Source: Cinnamomum chago
Lineage: Eukaryota; Streptophyta; Magnoliopsida; Laurales; Lauraceae
Length of the DNA stretch: 64,000 nucleotides
Direction: 5' to 3'
NCBI GenBank assembly: GCA_038049695.1
Contig: CP142458.1
Location: 42,129,501 to 42,193,500, forward strand
Within the stretch, counting starts at the first letter, position 1, and each line of letters starts with the position of its first letter. The notes beneath the pieces were generated by a model, which saw only the letters and a list, made by a program, of their open reading frames with translations, had not been told where the DNA came from and did no database searches. This document shows positions 22,922 through 34,600 of the stretch, in pieces. The position numbers were made by a program, and so were the translations under genes.

Positions 22922-24276
22922 TCCTTTCTTTTCCAACCTTTTTCAAGGCTTGAAACTTGAACCTTTGAGAGCATTTTGGAGCCATTGAAAGGGGATGAAG
23001 TTGGAAAGGCTAGGAGGCAATTAGGAGAGCTAAAGCTTGGATTATTAAGTTAAACCACCAAGTAAGCTCTACCTTTATTAATCATAGTTATGTGCTTTGT
23101 TTAAACTATTGGTATATGATATTTAGCATAATAACTATGATGTGTTGAATCCATTCTTCTTCTAATCTTTGGTCTAATTAAGATTGGATTCTTCACCTTT
23201 GTTTTCAATCCAAGTTGTTAACTTTTTAAATCATGCTTAGACAAAATCTTTGTTTTTCTTTCATAGCATGAGTCTTTTACTTGGTTGAAACATTGCTTGT
23301 TGTTTTCATTCATTTAAGCATTAGTAAAATTAATTTGGTTTTGAAAACAACATGCACATGCATCACATGTTCTAAATTAGTCATTTTTATACAACTTGTT
23401 AGTTCTTGATTTTTATGTCATAAACAAGTTGAATTTCATACATGTGATTTGCATAAGACTTCAATCAAATCTTTTATGAGCTTTAAACTTTGAATTGCTT
23501 TAAGCAATATATTGAGTGAGCCTTCATTTTAAACTTGATTGGAGTCATCACACACACACACATCATGAGCATATACTTTTGCATGCATAGAGTGTTTGTG
23601 TGAGTTTGTTTTAAACTTTCATATTAGCCTATTCAAGAGGCAATTTCATTTGAGCTTAAATTGTAATCTCTTAGAGTGTTGAGTAAACACTTTCTTTGAG
23701 AAATCTTGAATTGTGTAAGGTTATTGCTTAGCCTAAGAAAAGCATTTTGTAAAGGTTATTGCTTAGCCTCTAAAAGAACATTGATAGGTTATTGCTTAGC
23801 CTTGAAAAGCATCTTGTAAAGGTTGTTGTTGAGCCTTAGAAAAACAACATTGTATAGGTTATTGCTTAGCTTTTGAAAAAAGCATAAATAGTGGAAATCC
23901 GGTGGGGTGTTGGATTCACAAGCCGGTAGTGGACGTAGGCATTGAGGCCGAACCACTATAAACATTGGTGTTGTGGTGCTTGCTATTGTGGTGATTGTTT
24001 TATTAGCTTCCGCATATTGTATGGTTAATCATCACATTTGACTAGTTTAGTTTAAGTATTTAAAATTGGTCTAAATTGGTCACAATTGTAGCTCACCCTA
24101 TTCACCCCCCCTCTAGGGTTAGGATCCTCGTGGTCTTTCACTAACTTGCAGATGTCATGTCCTCTCCATATGGCCCACAAGTCTTTTGCTTTCTATTTAT
24201 GGTTATTAGTTTATTTAAGGCTAAGTGTAAAGGGCATCATGGTTTCCTTGGTTTCTCGTGAAAGGGCAAGGCATGA

Positions 24277-25152
24277 TGAGGGTGATAAGCCGTGCTGAAT
24301 TGTAACTTCGTACCCATAGACTCATGTAGTGCCCTCCAAAATCTCGAGACGAATCTGCTGTCTCTATCAGATGTGATAGAAACTGGCTGACCATGTCTGC
24401 TGACAATCTCATTAACAAACAACTCTGCTAATGGTAGCATGTGCATCTTCTTTCCTGTCCTCATTGGAATGAAATGAGCTGACTTGGTGAGACGGTCCAC
24501 GATGACCCATATTGCATCGTTGCCTCTGCTGGTTCTCGGTAGTCTCGAAATAAAATCCATGGTAATGTGCTCCCATTTCCATTCCGAGATCTCTAATGGT
24601 TGTAACAACCCTGAAGGCTTCTGATGCTCTGCCTTAATCAACTAACAAGTCATACAATGGGAGACAAACGTTGCAATCTCTCTCTCTTCATGTTATTCCA
24701 CCAAAATCTGCCCTTCAAGTTCTGATACATCTTCGTACTGCCTGGATGCATGGAATACTTCGTGTTGTGAGCTTCAGTCATGATGTCATTCCTCAAATCT
24801 TCTATATTGGGTATACATAGACGGTCACGGTAGTATAAAATTCCATCAACAGTACGAAAGTCAGGACGTTCTACTATATGCTCTGAAATCTTAGCCAACT
24901 CTGGATCTTGCATCTGACTATCCTTAATCTTCTGAAGGAAGGAAGGCTCTGATAGTGACATGTTGGCTAGCAATACACCCTTCTTCAGTGGCTGTAGATC
25001 TATTCTCAACTCTTCAAATTGCTCAAAAATACAAGTGCGACTGAGATTTGCCTAGCCAACCGATTTTCTATTCAAGGCATCAGCGACTACATTTGCTTTG
25101 CCCGAGTGATACTTGATTGGAAAATCATAATCTTTGATATATTCTAGTTGGA
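24277..25152 (-). pseudogene. Tekay-like gypsy pol fragment (end of RNase H to integrase core)
   Basis: On the minus strand it reads from the end of RNase H ([12 protein letters not shown]-like, near 25100-25150) through the integrase zinc module (TKYSMHPGSTKMYQNLKG, near 24700-24760) into the catalytic core (EWKWEHITMDFISRLP, VDRLTKSAHFIP, ITSDRDSRFVSRFW, near 24300-24600). It corresponds to about 33670-34540 of Tekay-1 but is clearly diverged from it. It has no LTR and is flanked on both sides by pieces of the Angela-like element, so it is a stray fragment carried in by recombination or repair. It has about two breaks. Confidence 0.85.
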
Positions 25153-25606
25153 TTTTCTCTTGAAGTTTCCACCAATCTTCTTGAGAAAAGAGATCTAATA
25201 CAGGTCACAGCGTGGAAGATCAAAAGGTCTTGGAGATTCTGATTTGATTAGTGAAAGAGTTTCATCATCAAAGAAAGACACAACTTCTCCATTAGAGCAC
25301 TACTAAGCTCCAAAGGTATAATATACTTCCTTGTATGTTTCATCATCAAAGAAAGACACAACTTCTCCATTTGAGCACTACTAAGCTCCAAAGGTATAAT
25401 CTACTTCCTTGTATGTTGTGGATTTCGTGGTTGCATGTTTAGGTGTTGTTTCTATCTTCTAGATAGGTTATATTGTTGTACATGATTTATGAGTTTGAGG
25501 GATTGCATCCTGGATTGGGTTTTGTTGCCTTCTAGATAGTTGATCCCTGCATCAAGTGGGTCAAAAGTTTTTGAAACCTATCAGAAAGGCCCACCTACTT
25601 CCAAAA
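25153..25606 (+). repeat. Angela-like LTR, 3' part only (copy B)
   Basis: It matches the last roughly 0.4 kb of the LTR ending at 14371, from CTTCTTGAGAAAAGAG onward. It includes a tandem duplication of about 79 bp (25258-25336 and 25337-25415) that starts GTTTCATCATCAAAG. The end is followed by a standard primer site. Confidence 0.82.
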
Positions 25607-27375
25607 ATTGGTATCAGAGACATACCTCATCTCTAATCATGTTAGATCAGTAAGCTTGTTCTAATCTTTGCATGAGATGCGAAGAGGATAGAGCAAGGGC
25701 TATGTACGGATCAATTTTTGATGAATTTACTTGGTTTAATAGTAGATTCATGTTTGGATAGTCACAAAAGGGTTTAATAATGATGGAAGGATGGTAGGAA
25801 GCCATTGGAACACTTTTTAAGTGATTTGGTGAAGATTGGACACGAACTGCAGAAACCCAAGTTGCAGGTTTCCGTCAGCTCGGTCGACCGAGACCCGTGC
25901 TCGGTCGACCGAGCACTTGCAGGTCGGTCAACCGAGCCCTTTGGCTGATCGACTGAGGACACTGCACAGTAGGTTGCAGAAATTGGATTTTTCAATTTTG
26001 GGTGTTCTTTAACATTTTATTTTTCCAGCATTATTTGGCCGCCTATATTTTTGATTTGTATGGTTGTATGAGAAACTGACTTGCAGATGATCATGTCCTC
26101 TCCATATGGCCCACAAGTCTTTTGCTTTCTATTTATGGTTATTGGTTTATTTAAGGCTAAGTGTAAAGGGCATCATGGTTTCCTTGGTTTCTCATGAAAG
26201 GGCAAGGCATGATGAATTTCCCTATAGCCCTTTTTTCCATGTTTAGATTACCATGTAAGTCTCATCATTGAGACATAGGAATTTATGTAATCTTCAAATT
26301 TGTAAATTCTGGCGATGTCCGAGACGAAGAAGGAATGCGATGTTGGACTCCTAATCAAAGAGTTTGAAGATTACCAAAAGTGTTTTGGAGTTGTCCAAAG
26401 AGTTTAAGGAATTTCAAAGTTTTGGAAAGTCTAGAAGTCCAAGAAGTCTATTCCGCTAGGGCCATGTGGAGGAGAGGACTAGTTTCTAATCTTAGCACTT
26501 TCTATTTATGGATGAATGCTTGATTTAGAATGTTTCCAACTCTGATACAAACATAGCAAGTTACTAAAATTGGTCAAATCAAATTAATTTTTGAAAAAAG
26601 TTCTAATTAGTGTTGATGACCCATGAGATCGACACATTGGTAACACTAATTTAAGAAACTGGACTTTCCTTAAAATAACTTGACTTGGAAACAATCTTTG
26701 ATCATATCACGAGATGATTTGATATCCACATATATATATATATGTGGGCCCTAATACCTTACAAGGAAATCCTCAATTATAAAATATTAAGTGGGAGCGG
26801 GGCATTTAAACTGAGAAATCCCAATGGTTTTCCACCATAGGTCCATTGTAAGGAAAGTATTAGCCTTCCGCCTTCTTGAGAATGGCCGTTTCCCACGGAG
26901 GGCTTTTATTTCTCCGGTTACTAGATATGGATCTCCTATGGATAGTGTTGGTGAGATGGGGCGGGGGCCCACTCCCCAAGGAAGAGCTGCCTGCAACGGT
27001 TGTCATGCAATGCTAGTTGGTGGGTCACCCTTAACTAAATTAATGATGTAGTATCCCCAAGGATTTGCCTCATGTATTTTAGAAACCGAAGTTAACCGGG
27101 AGTCATACATTATTTGGCATGAGATACCTAGATAATAATGAATGATGGGGATCATGGATAGTTAGTCTTAATCCCAATTTTGACCAACTTTGATCCGCAC
27201 TAATCTAGGTGGTATTTGCACTCCCCAAGGAGGCATACCCCAGGGGATTAGGATTCCGATGTATTCTGAATTTAATGGTTAAGAGGACTCCATATAAATT
27301 TGGTAGAATACTAAACCCTAATGTCATTTAAATTCATTAATTGAATGTATGGTTATCTGCTATAGTATTTCAAGC
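25607..27375 (+). other. primer site and 5' leader of the Angela-like element, copy B
   Basis: TGGTATCAGAGA at 25609 is the tRNA primer site. About 1.75 kb of leader follows before gag; long leaders are typical of Angela/BARE-type copia elements. GGTCGACC-type palindromes occur at 25879-25960. A TA-rich perfect palindrome (CACATATATATATATATGTG-like) lies near 26728-26747. I see no other coding sequence in it. Confidence 0.78.
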
Positions 27376-27585
27376 ATGAATTCAAATACTTTCAATCCAC
27401 TTACGACCATCTTCAACCAGAATAAGTTGGTGGGATCCAATTATGTAGACTGGAAACGGAACCTAGATATAGTTCTGACTGCTTCAGGATATAGATATGT
27501 CCTTAACAAAACTCCCCTTGATGAGCCAGGGCCAGAAGCATCACAGGACGAACAAGAACTTTACACAAAGTGGGTCAAAGACGAT
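27376..27585 (+). pseudogene. gag: start of gag of the Angela-like element
   Basis: It begins MNSNTFNPLTTIFNQNK and continues LVGSNYVDWKRNLDIVL, a typical copia Gag start. The first methionine of the frame is 27 nt upstream at 27349; I prefer the ATG at 27376 because the family signature begins there. Tekay-1 is inserted at 27586 and the gag sequence resumes at 38251. Gag would form the virus-like particle. Nothing of this element's pol is present in the window. Confidence 0.82.
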
Positions 27586-30496
27586 TGTTAGACCCCGACC
27601 CAGACCCATTCGATTAGTATGCGATTAGTATGTGTTTAGCACCAAGTAAGATTAGTTGTCGTGGGGTTAGAAGTAATTAGTTTAGTCTTGGACATAGCTT
27701 TGAGAATTTTGAGAACGTTTAGTGTTGGTCTGACACACTCAGGAAGGTCTGAGTGCACGTGTAAGCTTGGGAGGATCGTATCGGTTTTCGTGTGATTGTA
27801 ATCTTGATTTCATTTGAATGATTTTTCTATGTGTTACAACTTTCGTCTTAGACCCATTCATGTTTGAAGCCCAAAAACCCATGTTTTGGCCCAAAGAGGG
27901 TAAAATTGTCTTTTATGCACAAATCTGGACACAATTTTTGAGATCTCAAAACCATTTCAAAAATATACTTTTTTGAAACTAGATATTTCGAGGATCGTTT
28001 TATCCTTCTTTGTCGAAGTCATTCGAGGTCCACAAGATCGTGTTTTGGCCATTTCAAGGTTCAAGCTAATTGGGGCCCATTAGCATCACTTAAGCCCCAT
28101 TTCCCTCTCTTTTCATTCACTTTACCAAATCTCTGCAACTTTCTTAACCTAGGGTTGAAAAACCCCTCTTTCCTTTCCATCTTCCTCTCCTTGCAAGCTT
28201 TCTATTGGTACAAATTTCTTGGAGTTTCTTGTGGGACAAGCTCTTCATTTTCTTCCTCCTCTCTTGTTTGACCTTCTCTAGGTAAGAGCTTCAACCCATG
28301 CTTTTCATGAAGTCTTTTTAGTTCCTTAAAGATCTTGTTTTCCATGTTACAAACCCTTTTGGTAAAATGGGTTTCTTGTTTTCAAGATTGAGTGAGTTTT
28401 GTGTGGTTTTCTTAGGTTTTTGTAGTTCTTTGGATTGGCTTGAGTGAAGTGCTTGGAGAAGAGTGTTTAGCATTTGGGCAAGGCAAGTAATCTCTATAGG
28501 ACCATTGTGCATGTGTATTTTAAGCTTCATTGTTGTTTTAGGAATTTTGTATATAAATATGTTTATAAGCTTCATGATCATGTTTTCCTTGGATTGAATG
28601 TTTGAAATTGGGAAAAATGTGTGTTTTGTCCCTTGGAGAGCATGTAGGCTCAGGGAGTGCAAGTAGGATGAGAAACAAGAAGAAGGGAAGAAGGAAATGT
28701 GAAAATTTGAACTGAACTGCATTTCCCGTGCAGTTTCGGTCAGCCGTCGGTCGGCTGGCGGCTAGCCGAAATCCTCATTTCGGTTAACCGCGAGCTGACC
28801 GAGCTCGGCGGTTCCCTTTCTAGAAGCTGACATTTCGACAGTGGGTCTCGGTCAGCTGGACGGTTAGCAAGCGGCTAGCCGCCATACCCCATCTCGGCTA
28901 ACCGCTGGCCAACCGCGTATTTCGGCTCCTTTTCCCGAGAGCTAAGTTTCAGACTGGATCTCCCGCGGTCAGCCCTACGGTCAGCTTGCGGCTAACCGCC
29001 AAGTCTCAATTCGGCTAACCGCAGTCAGTTCGGTTTCTTTTCCAGAGGGCTGTGTTGGGCCTGGATTTCCGGCGGTCAGCATGTCGGTCAGCTGGCGGCT
29101 AGCCGCCAGACCCTAGTTCGGCTAGCCGACACCTGACCGCGAGGTGACCGAAATTGACAAATTTCCTGTTTTGAAGAGTCTTTGCAAGAATGAAAACTAG
29201 AACATGTTAAGTGGCCTTTAGCCTGATATTATGCACTCGAAACCCGAGATGTCCTTGAACTTCTAGGGCACCAATTCCGTTTTAATTCCAACATCTGGGC
29301 TTCGGCTGCACAACGATCAACTAAAGGTCCTTGCATGAGCTTAATAGGCATTGTATTCGTACTTTGGTTTCAATATAATGAATATCATCGTGTACTCGTT
29401 TTGAAGTTAAGTACAAGCTCATTTTGAAGATGTGTTTTAAGAAAAAGGGGATCACTTCCTAAGCGTGTTATGCATATTAATTATGCCCTTGCTAGTCGTG
29501 TTCATCGTGTCTTGATAAGTGATTTCCCCCTTTTTATCTCGACATGTTTTGATAGTGTTTCGCGTGTTTTGTGCATTCATGAATTAAGTAACACCACTGA
29601 GCTTGGACTGCCCTTTCAGTTTGATCCACTGTCTGGGGTCCTTAAACATGTGGACTGTCTGCAGACTGGTCGTGTATTTATTACACATCGTGCGTGTCCG
29701 GTTCCGCGGTCGGAATTCCCGTCTTTGTGGGAAATCGTGTCGTGATTATATTATGTATATCGTGCTTGTCGTGCGTGCTTGCTCTTTTCATTATATAAAT
29801 GATAGTGAAAGGATGGGCTCTTTGTGGATTGTGACTATTCATGCTATTATAAGTACTCATGCTAGTTTGTTTCAGTATCTCAGTCATTTTAGTATTTCAA
29901 ATCAAGGATTTATTATATGTTTCTAAAACGTTTATTGTTTCATGCTTGCACCTAAATTGATTACCTGCCAAACCGTTGTGTTTGACCCTTGTTTGTTGGT
30001 GCCTAGGTGCACGAGACGTTACCTTTGAGGAGGAGCGTCAGGAGGAGGCTTGTGAGCCGACCCCTGTGAGAGAGTGGCAGCCCGACGATGTCATCTAGAC
30101 GTCGGGCGGGTTCTTGAGTCTCGTCATCTTTTTGTTGGGGGTTTCCTTTAACTATTTTAGAGAAGTGTATTGGCCTCTGTTGGCCTCTTATGAATTGTAA
30201 CAAAAACTTAACTTACTTTCGTGTCAGTCCTATAACTTGAACTATGTTGGGAATGCCATGTTAGCTTCTTTCTTTGATACTATGTCTTGTCATTATTTGT
30301 TAAGGCACTTAAAGATTTATTGGTGCTCATCTTGTTGTGTTTTGCTACACGCTTCCGCATACTTGATCGTGTGAGTCAGATTCCGCGTGTCTTTGGGAAT
30401 CCTCACGGCGGGAACCTGTGGGAAAGTATATCTCCAAAATTCAATGCACACAAAATCAACGTCACGGGCCCGGGGTCCCATTCCGGGGTTGTGACA
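27586..30496 (+). repeat. 5' LTR of Tekay-1
   Basis: TGTTAGACCCC to GTTGTGACA, 2,911 bp. It includes a 75-bp block shared with the Tekay-2 LTR (27961-28035), a donor-like AG/GTAAG at 28281, a GGCTAGCC palindrome field (28735-29160), and a GC-rich conserved block preceded by an acceptor-like CCTAG (30001-30098). Small open frames in it recur in the 3' LTR simply because the LTRs are copies. Confidence 0.93.
28735..29160. repeat. GGCTAGCC / GGTCAGC palindrome field of the Tekay-1 LTR
   Basis: A GC-rich island of repeated CGGTCAGC, GCGGCTAGCCGC and CGGCTAACCG words. The best unit is the perfect 18-bp palindrome CTGGCGGCTAGCCGCCAG at 29092-29109. The same field recurs at 36495-36905 in the 3' LTR. 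It lies about 1.15 kb from the LTR start, the same place as the GGTCGACC field of Tekay-2. Confidence 0.85.
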
Positions 30497-30500
30497 GGAA

Positions 30501-30512
30501 TGGTATCAGAGC
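30501..30512 (+). other. primer binding site of Tekay-1, initiator Met tRNA
   Basis: TGGTATCAGAGC, four bases inside the 5' LTR end. Confidence 0.9.
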
Positions 30513-30657
30513 GGGACATGTTTCAGGCACTTAAAAGAAACTAGAAAGGTCGTAGGAACGTGGCGAGGATTCGTGAGTTCGATAGATTCGTTGGTATAGG
30601 ATCTTAGAAACCCTTGTACCATGATTCTTGTGTTCTAACTCTTTGTTTTACAACAAT

Positions 30658-31690
30658 ATGCCTCCAAGAAAAGCTCCAAATCATCATGCTTCAGGCAGTA
30701 ATCTGAATGAGTCAGACGCATCTGATACCCCAACAACCACACAATTTCAGGAACTTATGCGAGCAATGATAGCACAACAAAGGCAAGCTAATGAGAACCA
30801 AGCCAGATTTCAAGAACAGTTGGCCAAGAAAGATGATGAAATGGCTCAAGTCCAGAGGCAACTGTTGGAAGTACTTCAGAACAGGAATGTAGCACCACTC
30901 GTGGGTCCGCAGATTGTTATACAAAATAGGGATCCTGACCCTAATGCACTGTTTGAGAAGTTTAGGAAGAGAGCACCCAAGGAATTTTCGGGCAATGAGG
31001 ACCTGTTGGTGGCAGATGACTGGCTAGTCAATACCGAGAAGATCTTTGATGTCTTCATGTGCACGGGTATACAGAAGGTCAATCTCACAGCTTCATTACT
31101 CTATGGACTTGCAGATAGGTGGTGGCAAACAGTCAAGGACCCATATGCAGTGATGGCTGACGAGGAGGCATGGGCAGCATTCAAGACACAATTTCAAGAT
31201 AAATACATTCCCTCTCATGTCAAGAGGCAGAAGGCCATCGAATTTCAACAGCTCAAGCAAGGTAGCATGACGGTGCTAGATTACGTCACCAAGTCTGAAA
31301 GATTGGCTAGATATGCTACCGAGCTTATTGACACTGAAAGGAAGAAGATAACAAAGTTCTTGGAAGGATTGAACCGGATCATCATGAGAGATGTCATAGG
31401 AGTAGTCCCTCTAGCTACATATGATGAGGCAGTCAAGCGGGCATATACATTTGAAGATATTAACAACATGATTGTTCAGGACAGGAAGCAGCACTATCAG
31501 TAGCAGAATCAGAGGCAACAACAGAGCAAGAAGCCGAGGCAAGAACAAGGTCAAGTGAGGCAAGGGTGTGGACATTGTGGCAAGAATCATGAAACACACG
31601 AATGTCGTAAGGCCATGGGTGCATGTTTCAAGTGTGGGGCTATGAACCATGCAATCAAGGATTGCCCACTACTTCAGAATCAAGGGAACA
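30658..31690 (+). pseudogene. gag: gag region of Tekay-1
   Basis: I start it at MPPRKAPNHHASGSN, the ATG at 30658; an upstream ATG at 30628 adds ten residues that do not look like Gag. A glutamine-rich helical N-terminus is followed by the retrotransposon Gag domain (FEKFRKRAPKEFSGNE, WAAFKTQFQDKYIPS, DYVTKSERLARYA). Two CCHC-type knuckles end the region (CGHCGKNHETHEC and CFKCGAMNHAIKDC, about 31565-31665), then a Q/N-rich linker. Gag packages the RNA. It shares the element's breaks. Confidence 0.9.
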
Positions 31691-34600
31691 AAAACCAGCA
31701 GCAGAGACAAGTAGCTCCTCAGAATCAAGGACCAGCTCAGAATCAGATTAGACCACCTCAGCAGCAGCAGCAGGCTAGGCGACCCGCACAAAATCAGAAT
31801 GCTCGTCCTCCACAACAGAATAGGCATGGCCAAGGAAGGCAGAATCAAGTACCAAATAGACTACAAATGCATGGACGTTTGTATTATCTCAACCATGCAG
31901 ATGCTGAAGCTGCGGGAGACGTGGTAGAAGGTAAACTTCTTGTTTGTGGGATAGAAGCCCAGATTTTATTTGATCCTGGATCCACACATTCATTTTCATT
32001 CCCTAGTTTTGCTAAGTTGATTGATGCACCATGTAGTGAGTTGGATTACATTTTAGTAGTGACCACTCCAGTAGGGAAACAAGTTGTGTGTAGAATCCAT
32101 TACCCTAGTTGTACAGTGTTGTTAGGAGATGTTAATCTACCGGCCAACCTCATAGTTTTGGACATGCATGATTTTGATGTCATTTTAGGCATGGATTGGT
32201 TAGAAGCATATCATGCCACTATGGATTGTTTTAGTAAGACCATCACATTCAGATTCCAAGGACCACAGGCAGAATTGATATTTCAGGGGAACAGGAGAAA
32301 ATCTCAGGCAGGGTTTATTTCAATCTTGAAGGCAAGCAGATTAGTTCAGAGTGGGTGTCAGGCATTTATTGCGTTTATCACGGAGGATAAACAGTCCCAA
32401 GGGGTGGAGGATTCCCCATTGTGTGTGAATTTCCGGATGTTTTTCCAGAAGAAATCCCGGGTTTACCACCAATTAGAGAAGTTGAGTTCACAATTGAGCT
32501 CCTTCCAGGGACAGCTCCGATCTCGATTGTACCATATAGGATGGCTCCAGCAGAAATGGGTGAGCTAAAGCTCTAATTGCAGGATTTGTTGAGCAAAGGT
32601 TTTATTAGGCCAAGTGTTTCACCGTGGGGAGCACCGGTGTTGTTTGTGAAAAAGAAGGATGAGAGTTTGAGAATGTGCATCGACTACAGGAAGTTGAATC
32701 ATGTGACGGTGAAGAACAAATATCCATTGCCAAGGATAGACGAGTTGTTTGACCAATTGCAAGGAGCAGCCTATTTTTCCAAGATAGACTTGAGGTCAGG
32801 GTACCATCAGTTGAGAGTTAGAGACTCAGATGTTCAGAAGACAGCTTTTAGAACAAGATATGGGCACTATGAGTTCTTAGTGATGCCCTTTGGTTTGACA
32901 AATGCAGCCGTAGTCTTTATGGCTCTGATGAACAAGGTCTTTGCACCCTATTTGGATCACTCCACAGTAGTGTTTATTGATGATGTCCTTGTGTATTCCA
33001 AGAGTAAGAAGGAGCACGAACAACATTTGAGGACAGCGTTGCAGCTCTTGAGGGACAACCAGCTGTATGCAAAACTCAGTAAGTGTGAATTCTGGTTAGA
33101 GCAAGTTGCTTTTCTAGGCCACATCATTTCCAGAGAAGGTCTAGTGGTTGATCCAGCCAAGATAGAGGTGGTTGTTAGTTGGGCAAGGCCAAGCAGTGTG
33201 ACAGAAATTAGAAGCTTCTTGGGGTTAGCAGGCTATTACAGAAGATTTGTCCAAGGTTTTTCGTCCATTGCAGCCCCGTTGACAAAATTGACTAGGAAGA
33301 ATGTCCCATTTGTTTGGACCGATCAGTGTGAAACGAGTTTTCAAGAGTTGAAAGGAAGGTTAACCACCGCCCCAATCCTTACATTACCATCGGGCAACGA
33401 CGGATTTATTGTTTACACAGATGCTTCGAACGTGGGATTGGGTTGTGTATTGATGCAAGAGGGCAAGGTGATTGCTTATGGCTCGAGACAGTTGAAGGAC
33501 CATGAGAAGAATTATGCGACTCACGACTTGGAGTTGGCAGCAGTTGTTTTTGCATTGAAGATGTGGAGACACTACCTCTACGGAGCGAAATTTGAGGTCC
33601 ATTCAGATCACCGAAGTTTACAATATTTGTTCTCGCAGAAGGATTTGAACATGAGGCAGAGACGGTGGATGGAGTATATCAAAGATTATGACTTCCCAAT
33701 TAAGTATCATCCAGGCAAAGTGAATGTTGTAGCAGATGCCTTGAGTAGGAAATCAGTAGTCATGGCCAATTTGAGAGGAATGGGTGTCTTATAGCAGTTT
33801 GAAGAGTTGGGGGTAGAGGTACAAACCCTGAGATTGGGTGCGATGTTAGCAAACATGACAGTATCATAACCTACCTTCATCCAGAAGATCAAGGAAAATC
33901 AGTTGCAAGACCCAGACTTGGCTAAGATAGTAGAGGTTATTGCAGAACGTCCTGATTTCAAGATGGTGAATGGAATATTGTATTTCCGTGACCGGTTGTG
34001 TGTGCCAAATGTGGATGATTTGAAGAGTGAGATAATGAACGAAGCTCATAGCACGAGATATTCTATGCATCCGGGTAGCACGAAGATGTACCACAATTTG
34101 AAGAATAGATTTTGGTGGAACAACATGAAGAGAGAGATAGCAGCTTTTGTGTCTCGTTGTCTAACTTGTCAGTTGATTAAGGCAGAGCATCAGAAGCCTC
34201 CAGGTTTGTTACAGCCTTTGGAGATTCTGGAGTGGAAATGGGAACACATTACCATGGATTTCGTTTCCGGTTTGCCGAATACCAAGAAGGGAAATAATGC
34301 AATTTGGATCATTGTAGATCGTCTGACAAAGTCTGCTCATTTCATTCTGATGAAGACAGGGAATATGATGCATATGGCACCGCTTGCGAAGTTATTTGTT
34401 GATGAGATTGTTAGTAAACATGGTCAGCCCGTCTCCATTACTTCAGACAGAGACAGTAGGTTTGTTTCAAAGTTTTGGAAAACTCTTCATGAGTCTATGG
34501 GTACCAAACTTCAGTTCAGCGCAGCTTATCATCCTCAGACCGATGGTCAGTCAGAAAGGACGATACAGACTCTCGAAGACATGTTGCGTGCTTGTGTATT

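Larger units (their letters stand above)
22267..24140 (+). mobile_element. solo LTR of the NA/SIRE-like family, target duplication CTAAC
   Basis: It runs TGTTAGGA to GTCTTTCA, 1,874 bp, with CTAAC at 22262-22266 and 24141-24145. One palindrome cassette is built on AGCGGCGG instead of GGTCGACC (22760-22814), while the downstream cassette keeps GGTCGACC (22856-22890). An exact MSA-type match (22893-22903 on the complement) is followed by TATAAA at 22915, a GTAAG donor-like site at 23062 and about five minisatellite units at 23715-23885. Confidence 0.94.
19818..24279 (+). other. 5' leader of the Angela-like element, copy A, with two solo LTRs inside
   Basis: It begins with the primer-site-like TGGTTTCAGAG and matches the uninterrupted leader at 25607-26218 once the two solo LTRs are removed. 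It carries GGTCGACC-type palindromes at 20085-20145 and 22120-22145. No coding sequence is seen. It stops at 24277-24279, where Tekay-like sequence begins, sharing the three bases TGA at the joint. Confidence 0.82.

Noticed and set aside
26700-27100. A possible small host gene in the GC-richer stretch before the Angela-like gag
   Set aside because: Frames on both strands are short, overlap each other and show no domain. The position fits the long leader of the copia element.
29470-29745. A 91-codon frame present at both 29470 and 37227
   Set aside because: It is duplicated only because it lies in both Tekay-1 LTRs. The matching part of the Tekay-2 LTR does not keep the frame, so there is no sign of coding selection.
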